Assembly (NCBI RefSeq): GCF_900156895.1
Contig: NZ_FTPD01000045.1
Span: 102,629 to 166,628 of the forward strand
DNA length: 64,000 nt
Direction: 5' to 3'
DNA from: Mesorhizobium prunaredense
GTDB lineage: Bacteria > Pseudomonadota > Alphaproteobacteria > Rhizobiales > Rhizobiaceae
Shown here piece by piece: positions 42,686 through 51,684 of the stretch. A program made the position numbers and the translations under genes. Position 1 is the stretch's first letter. The number at the start of each line of letters is the position of its first letter. The notes beneath the pieces are model-generated. The model searched no databases and was not told the DNA's origin. It saw nothing but the letters and a program-made list of their open reading frames with translations.

Positions 42686-44227
42686 CTAAGCGACATTCTG
42701 AACCTGCCTTGCGTTTGATCGTTGCTGCCGTAGACCCGAAGCCAGCAGCATGATCGCTTCTTCGGTCAATTCGTCCGCTCCCAGTTCGCCGACGATGGCG
42801 CCTTCGCGTATGACAAGCACCCGGTCGCTGAGCCCGATCAATTCCGGAAGCTCGGATGAAATCACGATGACGCCGACGCCCCGCTCGGCGAGATCGCGAA
42901 GCAGGCGATGAATTTCCACTTTGGCGCCGACATCGACCCCGCGTGTGGGCTCGTCCAGAATGACCACCTTGGGGCCGACCGAAAGAAGCCTGGCGATGGC
43001 GACTTTCTGCTGATTGCCACCGCTAAGCGTCGACACCTGTGTCTCGATGCCGCCCATGCGCACACCGTGGCGCACGACCAGGTCGGTGGCTTGCTTTGCC
43101 TCGGCCCGGCGATCGAGCAGCCCAAGCGGCGTGGTCAGCTTCCGAAGGTCGAGCGCGGAGATATTGGATGCAACCGACAGGTCGAGGAACAGGCCCGACG
43201 CCTTGCGGTCCTCCGAGAGGTAGACCAGGCCTGCGCGCACCGCATCGCTGTAGGTCCTGATGCTGACCGGCTCGCCATTGAGTTCGACCGATCCCGACAC
43301 TTTCGGGCGCAAGCCGCAAACGGTCTGGACCATCTCGCTGCGACCGGCGCCAATCAACCCGCCAATACCAAGAATTTCGCCTGCTCGAAGCGTGAAACCA
43401 ACGCCGGCGGAACCCTGTCGATAGGAGAGATTTTCGACCGACAGCACAGGGCGGTCGGTACGCCGTTCAGGCGAGAGCTTTTGCGGATAGAGCTGCGTGA
43501 TTTCGCGCCCGACCATCTTGCGCACGACATCATTGGGAGTGACCGAAGCGATAGAATCGGTCGCCACATATCTGCCGTCACGAAACACCGTGACGCGGTC
43601 GCACAGGCTGAAGATCTCGGCCATGCGATGGCTGATGTAGATGATCGAAATTCCGCGCGCCTTGAGATCGCGGACGATTGCGAAAAGGCGCCGCGCCTCG
43701 GTCTCGGTCAGCGCGGCCGTCGGCTCGTCGAGCATCAGCACCCGGCATTCGAGCGTCAGCGCCTTGGCGATTTCCACAAGTTGCTGGTTGGAAATAGAAA
43801 GGTCGGCGACCGGCGTCTCGACCGGGATCGGCGCCAGCAGGTCCATTATCTTCTGTGCATCGGCGTAGAGCCGGCGAAAATTCATCAGCGGCGCGCGCCG
43901 ATTGTTGACGGCCGCCATGAGGATATTCTCGGCGACCGTGGCATCCTGGCAGAGCGCGATTTCCTGATGGACGAGGCCTATGCCAAGCCGCTGCGCGGCG
44001 GATGGCGATGTGATGGTGACGTTCTTGCCTTCGAGACGAATGGCGCCTTCGTCGGGTTTCACAATGCCGGCGATGATATTCATCAGCGTGGACTTGCCCG
44101 CGCCGTTCTCGCCGCACAGCGCGTGAATTTCGCCGCGCTGCAGCGTGAAATCGACCCCGGTCAGCGCTTTGATGGCGCCGAAGGATTTCGAGATGTCGCG
44201 GATTTCAAGAATGGCGGCGGCAGTCAC
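42686..44227 (-). CDS. ribose-type ABC importer ATPase, double nucleotide-binding domain (RbsA family)
   Basis: A 513-residue ATPase made of two NBDs. The first has Walker A GENGAGKST and Walker B LMLDEPTAAL. The second has the degenerate Walker A GLIGAGRSE usual in this family, with signature LSGGNQQKVAIARL and Walker B VILDEPTRGVDVGA. The GTG at 44227 is the start (AGGGGGACG upstream); the longer frame runs into the leader. Confidence 0.92.
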   Translation of the reverse strand: MTAAAILEIRDISKSFGAIKALTGVDFTLQRGEIHALCGENGAGKSTLMNIIAGIVKPDEGAIRLEGKNVTITSPSAAQRLGIGLVHQEIALCQDATVAENILMAAVNNRRAPLMNFRRLYADAQKIMDLLAPIPVETPVADLSISNQQLVEIAKALTLECRVLMLDEPTAALTETEARRLFAIVRDLKARGISIIYISHRMAEIFSLCDRVTVFRDGRYVATDSIASVTPNDVVRKMVGREITQLYPQKLSPERRTDRPVLSVENLSYRQGSAGVGFTLRAGEILGIGGLIGAGRSEMVQTVCGLRPKVSGSVELNGEPVSIRTYSDAVRAGLVYLSEDRKASGLFLDLSVASNISALDLRKLTTPLGLLDRRAEAKQATDLVVRHGVRMGGIETQVSTLSGGNQQKVAIARLLSVGPKVVILDEPTRGVDVGAKVEIHRLLRDLAERGVGVIVISSELPELIGLSDRVLVIREGAIVGELGADELTEEAIMLLASGLRQQRSNARQVQNVA

Positions 44228-44334
44228 TCCGTCCCCCTGCAGCGTTGATGTTGTCGACAATGGCCCAGTTGACGGGGCGCGAGCGCCCCGTCTGGTTCGA
44301 GCATTTCTCCGAAGAGCCCCAAAGGCGGTGGAGC

Positions 44335-45366
44335 TTATTCCTCGATGCCCTTGGTGCCGCGCCGCGTCAGGTAGGCATCCCAATAGAAATCATCGGCATT
44401 TTCCGCGGTGACGATGGAAAAGCCGTTGTCGACGAAGGGCACGCTCATGGCGTTGAATCCCGACCGCCGGGCGTCGTTCATCGGGTCGATCAGTTCGGGA
44501 TGCTTGGCCAGCCACAGCAGCATGAACCCCATGTAGCCCTGCATGCCCTGGTTCGGGTTGACTGAGCCGAAGATTTCGCCGGCCTTGATCATGTCGAGGA
44601 TCTTGGCGTTGACGTCGGCCAGCATAACCCGGATCTTGCCGCCGCCTTCCTTCGCGGCCTGCGCGGCGCCGATTGCCGAGTTGGCTTCCGGCATGAACAC
44701 CGCGCCCAGTTCGGGATGCGCCTGGGCAAGGCTGAGCACGGCCTGATAGGCCTTCGTTGCATCCTGGTTCGACGCCGCGCGGCCGACGAGTTTCATATCC
44801 GGCCATTTGGCTTCCATGCGGGCGATGAAGGCGGCAATGCGCTTGTCGTGATTGTCCTGTCCGGGGTTTTCGAGAACCGCGTACTCGCCCTTGCCGTCCA
44901 TCGCCTTGGCGACTGCATCGGCAGCATAAGTGCCTTCGGCGACGTTGTCGGAGGTGATGTAGGACACTCGTTTGGAGTTGGGCGAGTCTGCGGCGAATGT
45001 GACGACTGCCGTTCCTTGGTCAATGGCCCGATTGATTGGCTCGATGAAGGGATCGGAGTTCATCGGATGGACCAGGATGCCAGCCGGCTTCTGAGCCAGC
45101 GCCTGGTCGAACGTCGCTATCTGCTTGTTCACGTCGTATTCGGGCGTCCCGGTATATTCGGTCTCGCAGCCGAACTGCTGTCCAGCCTGCTTGAACATCT
45201 CGTAGACCGGGAACCAATATTCGACGCCGGAAACCATGACGTTCATGACGTATTTTTCACCCGGCTCGCATTTGAACGGGTTAGCGGCCTGGGCAGCGGC
45301 GTGGCCTGCCCCCAACACTGTGATGGCGGCTGCCGAAATGGCGAGCATGCTCAAAAATTTGCGCAA
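44335..45366 (-). CDS. sugar/polyol-binding periplasmic protein (Peripla_BP_4)
   Basis: A 343-residue secreted binding protein. It probably starts at the TTG at 45366, preceded by GAGGGAGGACTC; the product opens MRKFLSMLAISAAAITVLGA with cleavage near AAAQA. The binding fold includes MVSGVEYWFPVYEMFKQAG and LVHPMNSDPFIEPINRAID. It is the first gene of the nine-gene polyol operon. The ligand is unknown. Confidence 0.88.
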   Translation of the reverse strand: MRKFLSMLAISAAAITVLGAGHAAAQAANPFKCEPGEKYVMNVMVSGVEYWFPVYEMFKQAGQQFGCETEYTGTPEYDVNKQIATFDQALAQKPAGILVHPMNSDPFIEPINRAIDQGTAVVTFAADSPNSKRVSYITSDNVAEGTYAADAVAKAMDGKGEYAVLENPGQDNHDKRIAAFIARMEAKWPDMKLVGRAASNQDATKAYQAVLSLAQAHPELGAVFMPEANSAIGAAQAAKEGGGKIRVMLADVNAKILDMIKAGEIFGSVNPNQGMQGYMGFMLLWLAKHPELIDPMNDARRSGFNAMSVPFVDNGFSIVTAENADDFYWDAYLTRRGTKGIEE

Positions 45367-45514
45367 GAGTCCTCCCTCGGCCGAAGCCTGGTCAATTGGG
45401 CGGTCGGGCACTTACGTGCCGCCGCTTGTGGTTGATGAGGCCGAACCTCCTCCCGAGGCCCAGCAGTCGATCATTCGCAGGAGTTGGCTCGACTGTCAAT
45501 AAAATTCACATACA

Positions 45515-45526
45515 GAAATATATTTC
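45515..45526. promoter_or_regulatory. palindrome GAAATATATTTC upstream of the polyol operon
   Basis: A perfect 12-bp palindrome about 150 bp upstream of the binding-protein start, in AT-rich promoter-like sequence. TGTGAA (minus strand) occurs here and again 15 bp further on. It is a candidate site for the SorC regulator. Confidence 0.4.
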
Positions 45527-45676
45527 ACACCTGCTTGGTGCGCCTGGCCGACCGAGACGACAAGCTTCGCCATCGCAGCAGCCGTCCTAGGTGCGGGTGA
45601 ACGGTCCGGGTCGACTGGCTGGCAATGACGAGCCCCGATGGGGCGCCAGTGTTGGTGAAGAACAGCCGGGCAAGCT

Positions 45677-45740
45677 CAGGTCAGCGGTTTCAACTGACCT
45701 GCCGATGCTTTCCTCAATGACCTACGACCGTTTCAGGTCA
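45677..45740. repeat. two inverted AGGTCA/TGACCT pairs in the gap after the LacI gene
   Basis: AGGTCA-N11-TGACCT (45678-45700; the arms extend to CAGGTCAG and CTGACCTG) is followed by TGACCT-N11-AGGTCA (45718-45740). The first could form an 8-bp hairpin and may end the lacI transcript. The 45560-45820 stretch holds no gene. Confidence 0.4.
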
Positions 45741-45822
45741 ACGCAGGCAGGGTTGGCAGGCAGGGGTTGAATGTCAGGGACGGGCCTGCTTCCCCTCTCA
45801 GGGGACTTCAGATCGTCCAGCC

Positions 45823-46917
45823 TTAGACATGCACGGCAATCGAATTGCGCTCCACCAGGCGGGCCGCCAGGACACGATGCTCGAAAGGTAAGGTGACCTC
45901 CGCCAGCCTCTTCAAGAGAAGCTCCGCCGCCGCCGCTCCGATCAAATGCGCTGGCTGCGCGATGGCTGTGATACCTTGGGCCACGAACTGCATCCAGTCG
46001 AGATCGTCGAAGCAAAGCAGCGAAACGTCTCCTGGAATCGCAAGCTTCAGTGCGGAAGTCGCCTCCAGAACGCCTGTCGACATCACACCATCGGCGGTGA
46101 ATAGGGCGGACGGCGCATTGCGCATCGTCAGCAGATCGAGAGCCTCTTTGCGGGCCGCCTCGCTGGAATAGACCGCCACGCGGCGGATCAACTGCAGATC
46201 CGGCTCGATACCTGCGGCACGATGGGCTTCCAGATAACCCAACAGCCGTTGCCAGCTTGGATGGTGGTAGCGAACATCAGCGCTGGAGAGATCAGCGTTC
46301 GCCACAAACGAGCCGACATCATCGCGCTGGCCCGGACCCAGTTCGGCCAGAATGCCGATGCGGTTGTGTCCGGCCTCAATCATCGCAGCGATGCTGCTGC
46401 GCGTTACAGACACGTTGTCGACCACCACGGAATCGGTTTCCAGGCCCGCCACGATGCGGTCGAACTGCACCACTGGACAGCGGGCCGCGACTGCCTCACG
46501 AAGATGATCCGGCTCATCCACGAAGGTCGACGAGACGATCAAACCGTCGACCTGCTTTTCCAGCAGTAGTTGCACTGCTTCTCGCTCGAGTTCGGCATTT
46601 TCGTCACTATTCGTAACGATAACCCCGAAGCCGCCACGGCGCGCGACATCCCCTATTCCACGCAAGACGCTCGCGTAGAATGGGCTTTCGATATCGCCGA
46701 CCACAACTCCGATAGTCTGCGTCTTACCGGTGATCAGACCTTTTGCCAGGCGATTGGGGCGATAGCCCAGCGCTGCTGCGGCGGCGCGCACTTTCTCCTG
46801 AACCTCGGGGCTGCTGTAGCCATAGTCGCCAAGTACACGCCCCGCCGTGGCGGAGCTGACCCCGGCCCGGCGAGCAACTTCTATGATGGTTGCGTTTTTC
46901 GACGATCTTTGAATCAC
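45823..46917 (-). CDS. LacI-family repressor of the Amadori-compound locus
   Basis: A 364-residue LacI/GalR regulator. The HTH and hinge are at residues 8-60 (NATIIEVARRAGVSSATAGR, YRPNRLAKGL), followed by a periplasmic-binding-protein-like ligand domain (IGVVVGDIESPFYASVLRGI). It lies directly downstream of the ABC genes, so it is probably autoregulated through the operator at 49586-49600. In Agrobacterium soc loci a LacI protein (SocR) controls deoxyfructosyl-glutamine use. Confidence 0.9.
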   Translation of the reverse strand: MIQRSSKNATIIEVARRAGVSSATAGRVLGDYGYSSPEVQEKVRAAAAALGYRPNRLAKGLITGKTQTIGVVVGDIESPFYASVLRGIGDVARRGGFGVIVTNSDENAELEREAVQLLLEKQVDGLIVSSTFVDEPDHLREAVAARCPVVQFDRIVAGLETDSVVVDNVSVTRSSIAAMIEAGHNRIGILAELGPGQRDDVGSFVANADLSSADVRYHHPSWQRLLGYLEAHRAAGIEPDLQLIRRVAVYSSEAARKEALDLLTMRNAPSALFTADGVMSTGVLEATSALKLAIPGDVSLLCFDDLDWMQFVAQGITAIAQPAHLIGAAAAELLLKRLAEVTLPFEHRVLAARLVERNSIAVHV

Positions 46918-47028
46918 TCAGCAAGCCCCTGCCGCCCATTCGTGCGTCGTAAAGACGAGCTAGTGGCAGTTAGGGCCACCCCGCAAGTCCGAACACCGCA
47001 GCACCCGCCGTTGCACACACTATTGCAA

Positions 47029-48591
47029 TCACAGCACCTCAGACAGAAAGCGGCGAAGACGTGGGCTTTGCGGATTGTCGAAAAGGTCCTCTGGTCGCCC
47101 TGCCTCGACAATCCGCCCCTCGTCCATGAATACGACCTGGTTTGCAACCTTGCGAGCGAAGTTCATCTCGTGCGTAACGACCACCATCGTCATCCCGCCC
47201 CGTCCGAGGTCGGCCATCAAGTTCAGGACACCCTTCACCAATTCCGGATCGAGGGCACTGGTGACTTCGTCGAACAGCATAATTTCGGGTTCGAGGGCCA
47301 GGGCTCGCGCGATGGCCACCCGCTGCTGCTGTCCGCCCGAAAGATTTGCCGGCCGATGGTCTTTGCGCTCCAAGAGTCCGACTTCATGCAACCTCGCTAA
47401 GGCCGCGCGCTCAGCCTCCTGGCGCGACATGCCTTTTACCTTGCGTAGCGCCAGGGTGATGTTGGCGAGCGCACTGCGGTCGGGGAACAAGTTGAATTGC
47501 TGGAAAACCATGCCGACACGCCGCCGGAGCTGGTCAGGGGTCTGCTTGTAGGTGCTTTCGCCATCGAGCAGGATGTCTCCGGCTCGACACTCGACGAGGC
47601 GGTTGAGGCAACGCAGCAAGGTCGACTTGCCCGAGCCGGATGGCCCGATCAGGCAGGTGACCGACCCGGGCTCGACTTTCAGACTGACATCATGGAGCAC
47701 CTGGACGGCACCGTAGGCCATGTCGATATTCTTGACCTCGATGCTGCCGCCCTTGAAGCGTGTGGGCGCGGCTGCGGGCGACTTCCCTGCGCCCGGCACG
47801 CCGGCTTCCGCAAGCTCGGCGACTTCCTTGAGGCCGCTCTGCACGCCGGTGATACGCTTGCCGACGCGCATGCGCGCGTCGATGTAGTTGACGAGGTGGG
47901 TTAGCGGCACCGTGATCACGAGGTAGAACACGCCGGCCAGCAAGAGCGGTGACAGGTTGCCGGTCAGCACGGCCTGATCTTGGCCGACGCGGAACAGTTC
48001 GCGTTCGGAGGCGAGCAGGCCAAGGAAATAGACCAGGCTGGAGTCCTTGACGTTGCCGATGAACTGGTTGACCAGTGCCGGCAGGACGCGGCGGATGCCT
48101 TGCGGGATCACCACCAGGCGCATGCCTTGGCCATACGTCATTCCGAGAGTGCGGGTGGCGTCGATCTGACCACGCTCGACGCTCTGAATGCCGGCCCGGA
48201 AAATTTCTCCGATGTAGGCGCCGGCAATAAGGCTGAGTGCCAGAATGCCCAGCGGATAAGGCGATGGACCGAACAGGTCCCGGCCCAACCGCGCGAAGCC
48301 TTGGCCAATGATCAGAATAGTGACAATGGCGGGAAGCCCACGGAAGATATCGGTGTAGACCCGCGCGAGGAGTTTCAGCGGCCGGTTTTCGGAAATCCCC
48401 ATCACGGCGAGAACGATACCGATCAGCGTCCCGAAAAACGTCGAGGCGACGGCCAGGATCAGGGTGTTCTTGAGGCCGACCATCACCATGTTTGGCAGAA
48501 CTTCTGCCATCGCTTGGAAATCAAGGAAGCTGCGGGCGAAGGTTTCGAACCAGCTCATCTCAAGTCCATCCATAACTCGGCCGGGCACCAT
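47029..48591 (-). CDS. fused amino-acid-type ABC permease-ATPase
   Basis: A 520-residue fusion. The N-terminal ~245 residues are a polar-amino-acid permease with about five membrane segments (ALSLIAGAYIGEIFRAGIQS is the EAA loop). Residues ~275-520 are the ATPase, with Walker A GPSGSGKST, signature LSGGQQQRVAIAR and Walker B IMLFDEVTSALD. The start is uncertain: ATGs at 48591, 48573 and 48558 all have weak ribosome-binding sites. Such fusions serve opine and Amadori uptake in Agrobacterium, which suits the neighbouring genes. Confidence 0.9.
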   Translation of the reverse strand: MVPGRVMDGLEMSWFETFARSFLDFQAMAEVLPNMVMVGLKNTLILAVASTFFGTLIGIVLAVMGISENRPLKLLARVYTDIFRGLPAIVTILIIGQGFARLGRDLFGPSPYPLGILALSLIAGAYIGEIFRAGIQSVERGQIDATRTLGMTYGQGMRLVVIPQGIRRVLPALVNQFIGNVKDSSLVYFLGLLASERELFRVGQDQAVLTGNLSPLLLAGVFYLVITVPLTHLVNYIDARMRVGKRITGVQSGLKEVAELAEAGVPGAGKSPAAAPTRFKGGSIEVKNIDMAYGAVQVLHDVSLKVEPGSVTCLIGPSGSGKSTLLRCLNRLVECRAGDILLDGESTYKQTPDQLRRRVGMVFQQFNLFPDRSALANITLALRKVKGMSRQEAERAALARLHEVGLLERKDHRPANLSGGQQQRVAIARALALEPEIMLFDEVTSALDPELVKGVLNLMADLGRGGMTMVVVTHEMNFARKVANQVVFMDEGRIVEAGRPEDLFDNPQSPRLRRFLSEVL

Positions 48592-48634
48592 TGCTCACGG
48601 GCCCGGCCGGAAAACACAGCGAAGTCGTTCGAAT

Positions 48635-49471
48635 TTACTTCTTGGGCAGATATTGATCCGGCATGGGGGTGCCCGCGAACCATTTTTCGTGCAGCCGTTT
48701 CCAAGTGCCATCGTCCATGGCCTCGCGCAGTGCCTTGTTTAGCGCCTCACGGAAGGCATCGTTGCCTTTCTTGACCACGAACCCGGCAGGCGCATCGAAG
48801 GACGGCACGTTCATGGTTATCTTCAGGTTCTTGTAGCGTTCTACATACTGCTTGGCCGACTCATAGTCGGTGAAATGGCCGTCGATCGTCCCGTTGTTCA
48901 GCGCCGCCACCGCGGTGTTGTTGTCGGGGAACTTGACGATGTCGCCCTTCAGATTCTTCTCGGCATAGATTTCCTGCAGCGTCCCCTGGATCACGCCGAT
49001 GCGCTTTCCGGCGGTGCTCTCATTGCTCGTCAGAGCCGGATCGGCCGAAATGATCGACAGATAGCCGGCGATATATCCGTCGCTAAAATCCACGGTCTTC
49101 TTGCGCTCCGCGGTCGTGCCAATGGCAGCGACAGCGACGTCGAAGCGGCCGTTGGCGACGGATGGCAGCAGCGCCGAGAATTCCTGGCCGGTGAAAACGA
49201 CCTGCTCCTCCTTGAATCCGAGCCGGCGTGCCACGTCGCGGAAGAGTTCGGCGTCGAATCCCGTGAAATTGCCATTGGCGTCGGTGAAGACATAGGGTTT
49301 TGCATCGCCCATGGTTCCGACACTGATCGATGTTGGATCGATGAGGTTGTAAGGGTTGTCGGCCGCCTTTGCCTGCGTGGACCAGGCCAATGTGCCAAGT
49401 CCTGTCACCAACGCGACAGTCAGCGCCAGACCGCATTTCACCAGGTGGCGCCTGCTCGAATTTGTTTGCAT
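48635..49471 (-). CDS. amino-acid/Amadori-type periplasmic binding protein
   Basis: A 278-residue family-3 solute-binding protein. The ATG at 49471 follows AGAGGAGAAG. The signal peptide (MQTNSSRRHLVKCGLALTVA, cleavage near AKAA) is followed by YVFTDANGNFTGFDAELFRD and ATTxxR-like RFDVAVAAIGTTAERKKTVD. It delivers substrate to the fused permease-ATPase. Its promoter region carries a LacI-type operator at 49586-49600. Confidence 0.9.
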   Translation of the reverse strand: MQTNSSRRHLVKCGLALTVALVTGLGTLAWSTQAKAADNPYNLIDPTSISVGTMGDAKPYVFTDANGNFTGFDAELFRDVARRLGFKEEQVVFTGQEFSALLPSVANGRFDVAVAAIGTTAERKKTVDFSDGYIAGYLSIISADPALTSNESTAGKRIGVIQGTLQEIYAEKNLKGDIVKFPDNNTAVAALNNGTIDGHFTDYESAKQYVERYKNLKITMNVPSFDAPAGFVVKKGNDAFREALNKALREAMDDGTWKRLHEKWFAGTPMPDQYLPKK

Positions 49472-49540
49472 GTCTTCTCCTCTTATGATCGGCCGAACCC
49501 GGCCTTGCGGTCCCACTCGACGTCCGATCCATCAAAAATG

Positions 49541-49576
49541 CTCTTAGGCGGCGTTTCGCTCTTAGGCGGCGTTTCG
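49541..49576. repeat. exact 18-bp tandem duplication
   Basis: CTCTTAGGCGGCGTTTCG occurs twice in a row (49541-49558 and 49559-49576), between the LacI-type operator and the binding-protein start. It lengthens the leader of that operon by 18 bp. This is probably a recent slip-strand event. Confidence 0.85.
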
Positions 49577-49585
49577 TTGAGTGGA

Positions 49586-49600
49586 TGAGAACGTTATCAC
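49586..49600 (-). promoter_or_regulatory. predicted LacI-type operator 1 (GTGATAACGTTCTCA)
   Basis: Read on the minus strand, an almost perfect palindrome around AACGTT. It lies about 115 bp upstream of the binding-protein gene and differs at one position from the site at 50544-50558. The LacI protein encoded in the same transcript is the natural candidate to bind it. Confidence 0.65.
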
Positions 49601-49652
49601 TTCTCCTAGCATTGTCCGTTCCTCGCGTCAATTGTTCCGGGGAATTTCGCAG

Positions 49653-50519
49653 CTAGACGGCTTTCACGGGTGGAGCGTGCCGGGCCCCGCGGAGGATCTC
49701 GGGCGTCATGTTCCCGATATCTATTGCTGACGCATGGCCGATCGCGCCGTAGTACTGGCAGGTTGCAGCCGCCGCCTCAGCGGCATGGCCGAGAATGTCC
49801 TGAGGCGCCTCTTCGTTAAGCAGGCCGAGTAGCGTTCGGGCGATGAAGGTGTCGCCCGCGCCCAAGGTGTCGACGGGTTCGACCAGCCGAGCCGGAGTGT
49901 GGTAGGAGACCGAGCCTCCGTGAAGCACCGCGCCGGCTCGACCGCGAGTCACCAAAACCAACTTTGAACCACACGCAAGCAGATCGGATACGATTGCAGC
50001 CAATTCCTTGTCGTCGAGACCATCCCCTGAGACGGAAGCCAGATAGCAATAAGGTCCGATCTTGCGCCGGTGTTCCCGTTCCCGCCGGGTAGAAAAATCG
50101 TAAGATAACAGGGTGTTGCCTGATACTGAGGCAACCCACGGGTCTAACCCGCTGGACTGGCCGATGTGGACGGCCTGAAAGCCTGAGAGAAAATCCAGAT
50201 CTTCTTGCGTCGGCGTGAACATCGAAACGCCGAGGTCGAAATCCAGGAAAATCCGATCGGCCTTGTGGTGACCTATGAGGCAATAAGCGGTCGGCCCTTC
50301 GAGGCGCCGCAATCGGGTGATGTCAACGCGCTCCGACGCCAGTGCGGTGCAGATCAGGTCCCCTGCCCGGTCTTTTCCGATCGCTCCAACATAGGCCGAC
50401 TGCCCGCCAAAGCGGCTCACATAGACCGCGACATTGAGGCAGTTTCCGCCAGGATACATCTCGCCGCGATCAAAATAGCAATCGACCACGTTATCGCCCA
50501 TCGCGGCAATCTTGACCAT
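49653..50519 (-). CDS. PfkB-family sugar kinase, fructoselysine 6-kinase (FrlD)-like
   Basis: A 288-residue ribokinase-family kinase. PGGNCLNVAVYVSRFG and GAIGKDRAGD are near the N-terminus; the catalytic Asp and anion hole are in PVDTLGAGDTFIARTLLG. The close link with a FrlB-like SIS deglycase suggests it phosphorylates a fructosyl-amino acid at O-6. It starts divergently from the deglycase gene, 41 bp apart, with an operator between. Confidence 0.87.
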   Translation of the reverse strand: MVKIAAMGDNVVDCYFDRGEMYPGGNCLNVAVYVSRFGGQSAYVGAIGKDRAGDLICTALASERVDITRLRRLEGPTAYCLIGHHKADRIFLDFDLGVSMFTPTQEDLDFLSGFQAVHIGQSSGLDPWVASVSGNTLLSYDFSTRREREHRRKIGPYCYLASVSGDGLDDKELAAIVSDLLACGSKLVLVTRGRAGAVLHGGSVSYHTPARLVEPVDTLGAGDTFIARTLLGLLNEEAPQDILGHAAEAAAATCQYYGAIGHASAIDIGNMTPEILRGARHAPPVKAV

Positions 50520-50543
50520 TGCAGGACTTTCAGCTTAAAGGAT

Positions 50544-50558
50544 GTGATAACGTTCGCA
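50544..50558. promoter_or_regulatory. predicted LacI-type operator 2 (GTGATAACGTTCGCA)
   Basis: It lies in the 41-bp gap between the divergent kinase and deglycase genes and ends 2 bp before the deglycase ATG. It shares 14 of 15 bases with operator 1. A repressor bound here would block both divergent genes. Confidence 0.65.
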
Positions 50559-50560
50559 CA

Positions 50561-51622
50561 ATGACTGCTACCTGTCAATTGCGCGCCGACCCCAACCCTG
50601 TCAATGAGACGAGGAAGCTCATGATTTCCGCCCTGCCAGCCGACGTAGAACGCGCTCTGAACGCCACGGCGGGCAGGCAGTTTTCGCATCTCTTTCTCGT
50701 GGCGTGCGGCGGCTCGCTCTCGATAATGATGGCAGGCAAATACTTCCTCGACCGCCACAATGGGACATTCGCCTGCGACAGCTACAACGCAGATGAATTC
50801 GTCTGCCGAGATCCGCGGCGGTTGGGACCTGACACGCTCGTTGTCCTTTGCTCGCAGACAGGAACCACCAAGGAGACAGTGCGGGCGGCCAATCATGCCA
50901 GGGCGCGAGGCGCAACGACAATCGGCATGACGCTCGACCTAACATCGCCCCTCGCGCGGGCGGTCGATCACCCGATTGCCTACCAGGCTTCGTACACGAC
51001 GGGCAAAGCAATCGATGCAGCCTACAGCAATTACGGCGTCCTCTATATGCTGCTCGCCGGTCTGATCGATGCTCGGGAGGAGGTCGGGCTAACCGACGAC
51101 CTGCTGATCTCCCTGGGCCATCTTCAACCGGCCATCGAGCGCGCGCACCGGGCCTACGCAGACCGGTTCGAGGCGTTTGCCCCTCGCTTCGCACCTCGAG
51201 AGGCAATCTACACACTAGCCAGCGGTGCCAGCTACGGTGCGGCCTACTCCTACGCCATCTGCGTGCTCATGGAAATGCAGTGGTACGACTCGCAGGCATT
51301 ACACGCGAACGAGTTCTTTCATGGCCCATTCGAAGTGGTGGACAGGGATGCTTGCTTCATTGTCTTGCTGGGTTTGGACGAGACGCGGAGCCTTTCCGAA
51401 CGCGCCCGCGATTTCCTTATCAAGTACGGCAGCCGGGAAAACATTCTGGTGCTCGATGGAGCCGAACTCGACTTCAGCGGTATGTCCGAACACATCAAAC
51501 CGTATCTCGTGCCTTTGGTCTTCTTCGACACTCTATGGCGTTTTGCCTACAAGCTGGCCGGTTTGCGCGATCGGCCGATGCTCGAGGGCCGGCGCTACAT
51601 GAAGAAGCTGTCGGACTACTAG
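50561..51622 (+). CDS. SIS-domain deglycase, fructoselysine-6-phosphate deglycase (FrlB)-like
   Basis: A 353-residue protein with two SIS domains (LFLVACGGSLSIMMAGKYFL; VVLCSQTGTTKETVRAANHA). The C-terminal region with ALHANEFFHGPFEVVD is typical of the FrlB/GlmS-isomerase group. It would split a phosphorylated Amadori compound into glucose 6-phosphate and an amino acid. The ATG is at 50561; its ribosome-binding site is weak because the operator occupies that position. It forms an operon with the FAD gene. Confidence 0.87.
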   Translation: MTATCQLRADPNPVNETRKLMISALPADVERALNATAGRQFSHLFLVACGGSLSIMMAGKYFLDRHNGTFACDSYNADEFVCRDPRRLGPDTLVVLCSQTGTTKETVRAANHARARGATTIGMTLDLTSPLARAVDHPIAYQASYTTGKAIDAAYSNYGVLYMLLAGLIDAREEVGLTDDLLISLGHLQPAIERAHRAYADRFEAFAPRFAPREAIYTLASGASYGAAYSYAICVLMEMQWYDSQALHANEFFHGPFEVVDRDACFIVLLGLDETRSLSERARDFLIKYGSRENILVLDGAELDFSGMSEHIKPYLVPLVFFDTLWRFAYKLAGLRDRPMLEGRRYMKKLSDY

Positions 51623-51684
51623 TCCCGCCGCGCGTGCGGCGATCTCACACTCCCAGCCCATCTTCCGCGTAGAAGGATTTCTCT

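Noticed and set aside
33946..45366. The polyol operon as an autoinducer-2 (lsr) locus
   Set aside because: It lacks LsrG and the second permease, and it carries a GlpD/EryB-like dehydrogenase, an aldo/keto reductase and a GMC enzyme that AI-2 processing does not need.
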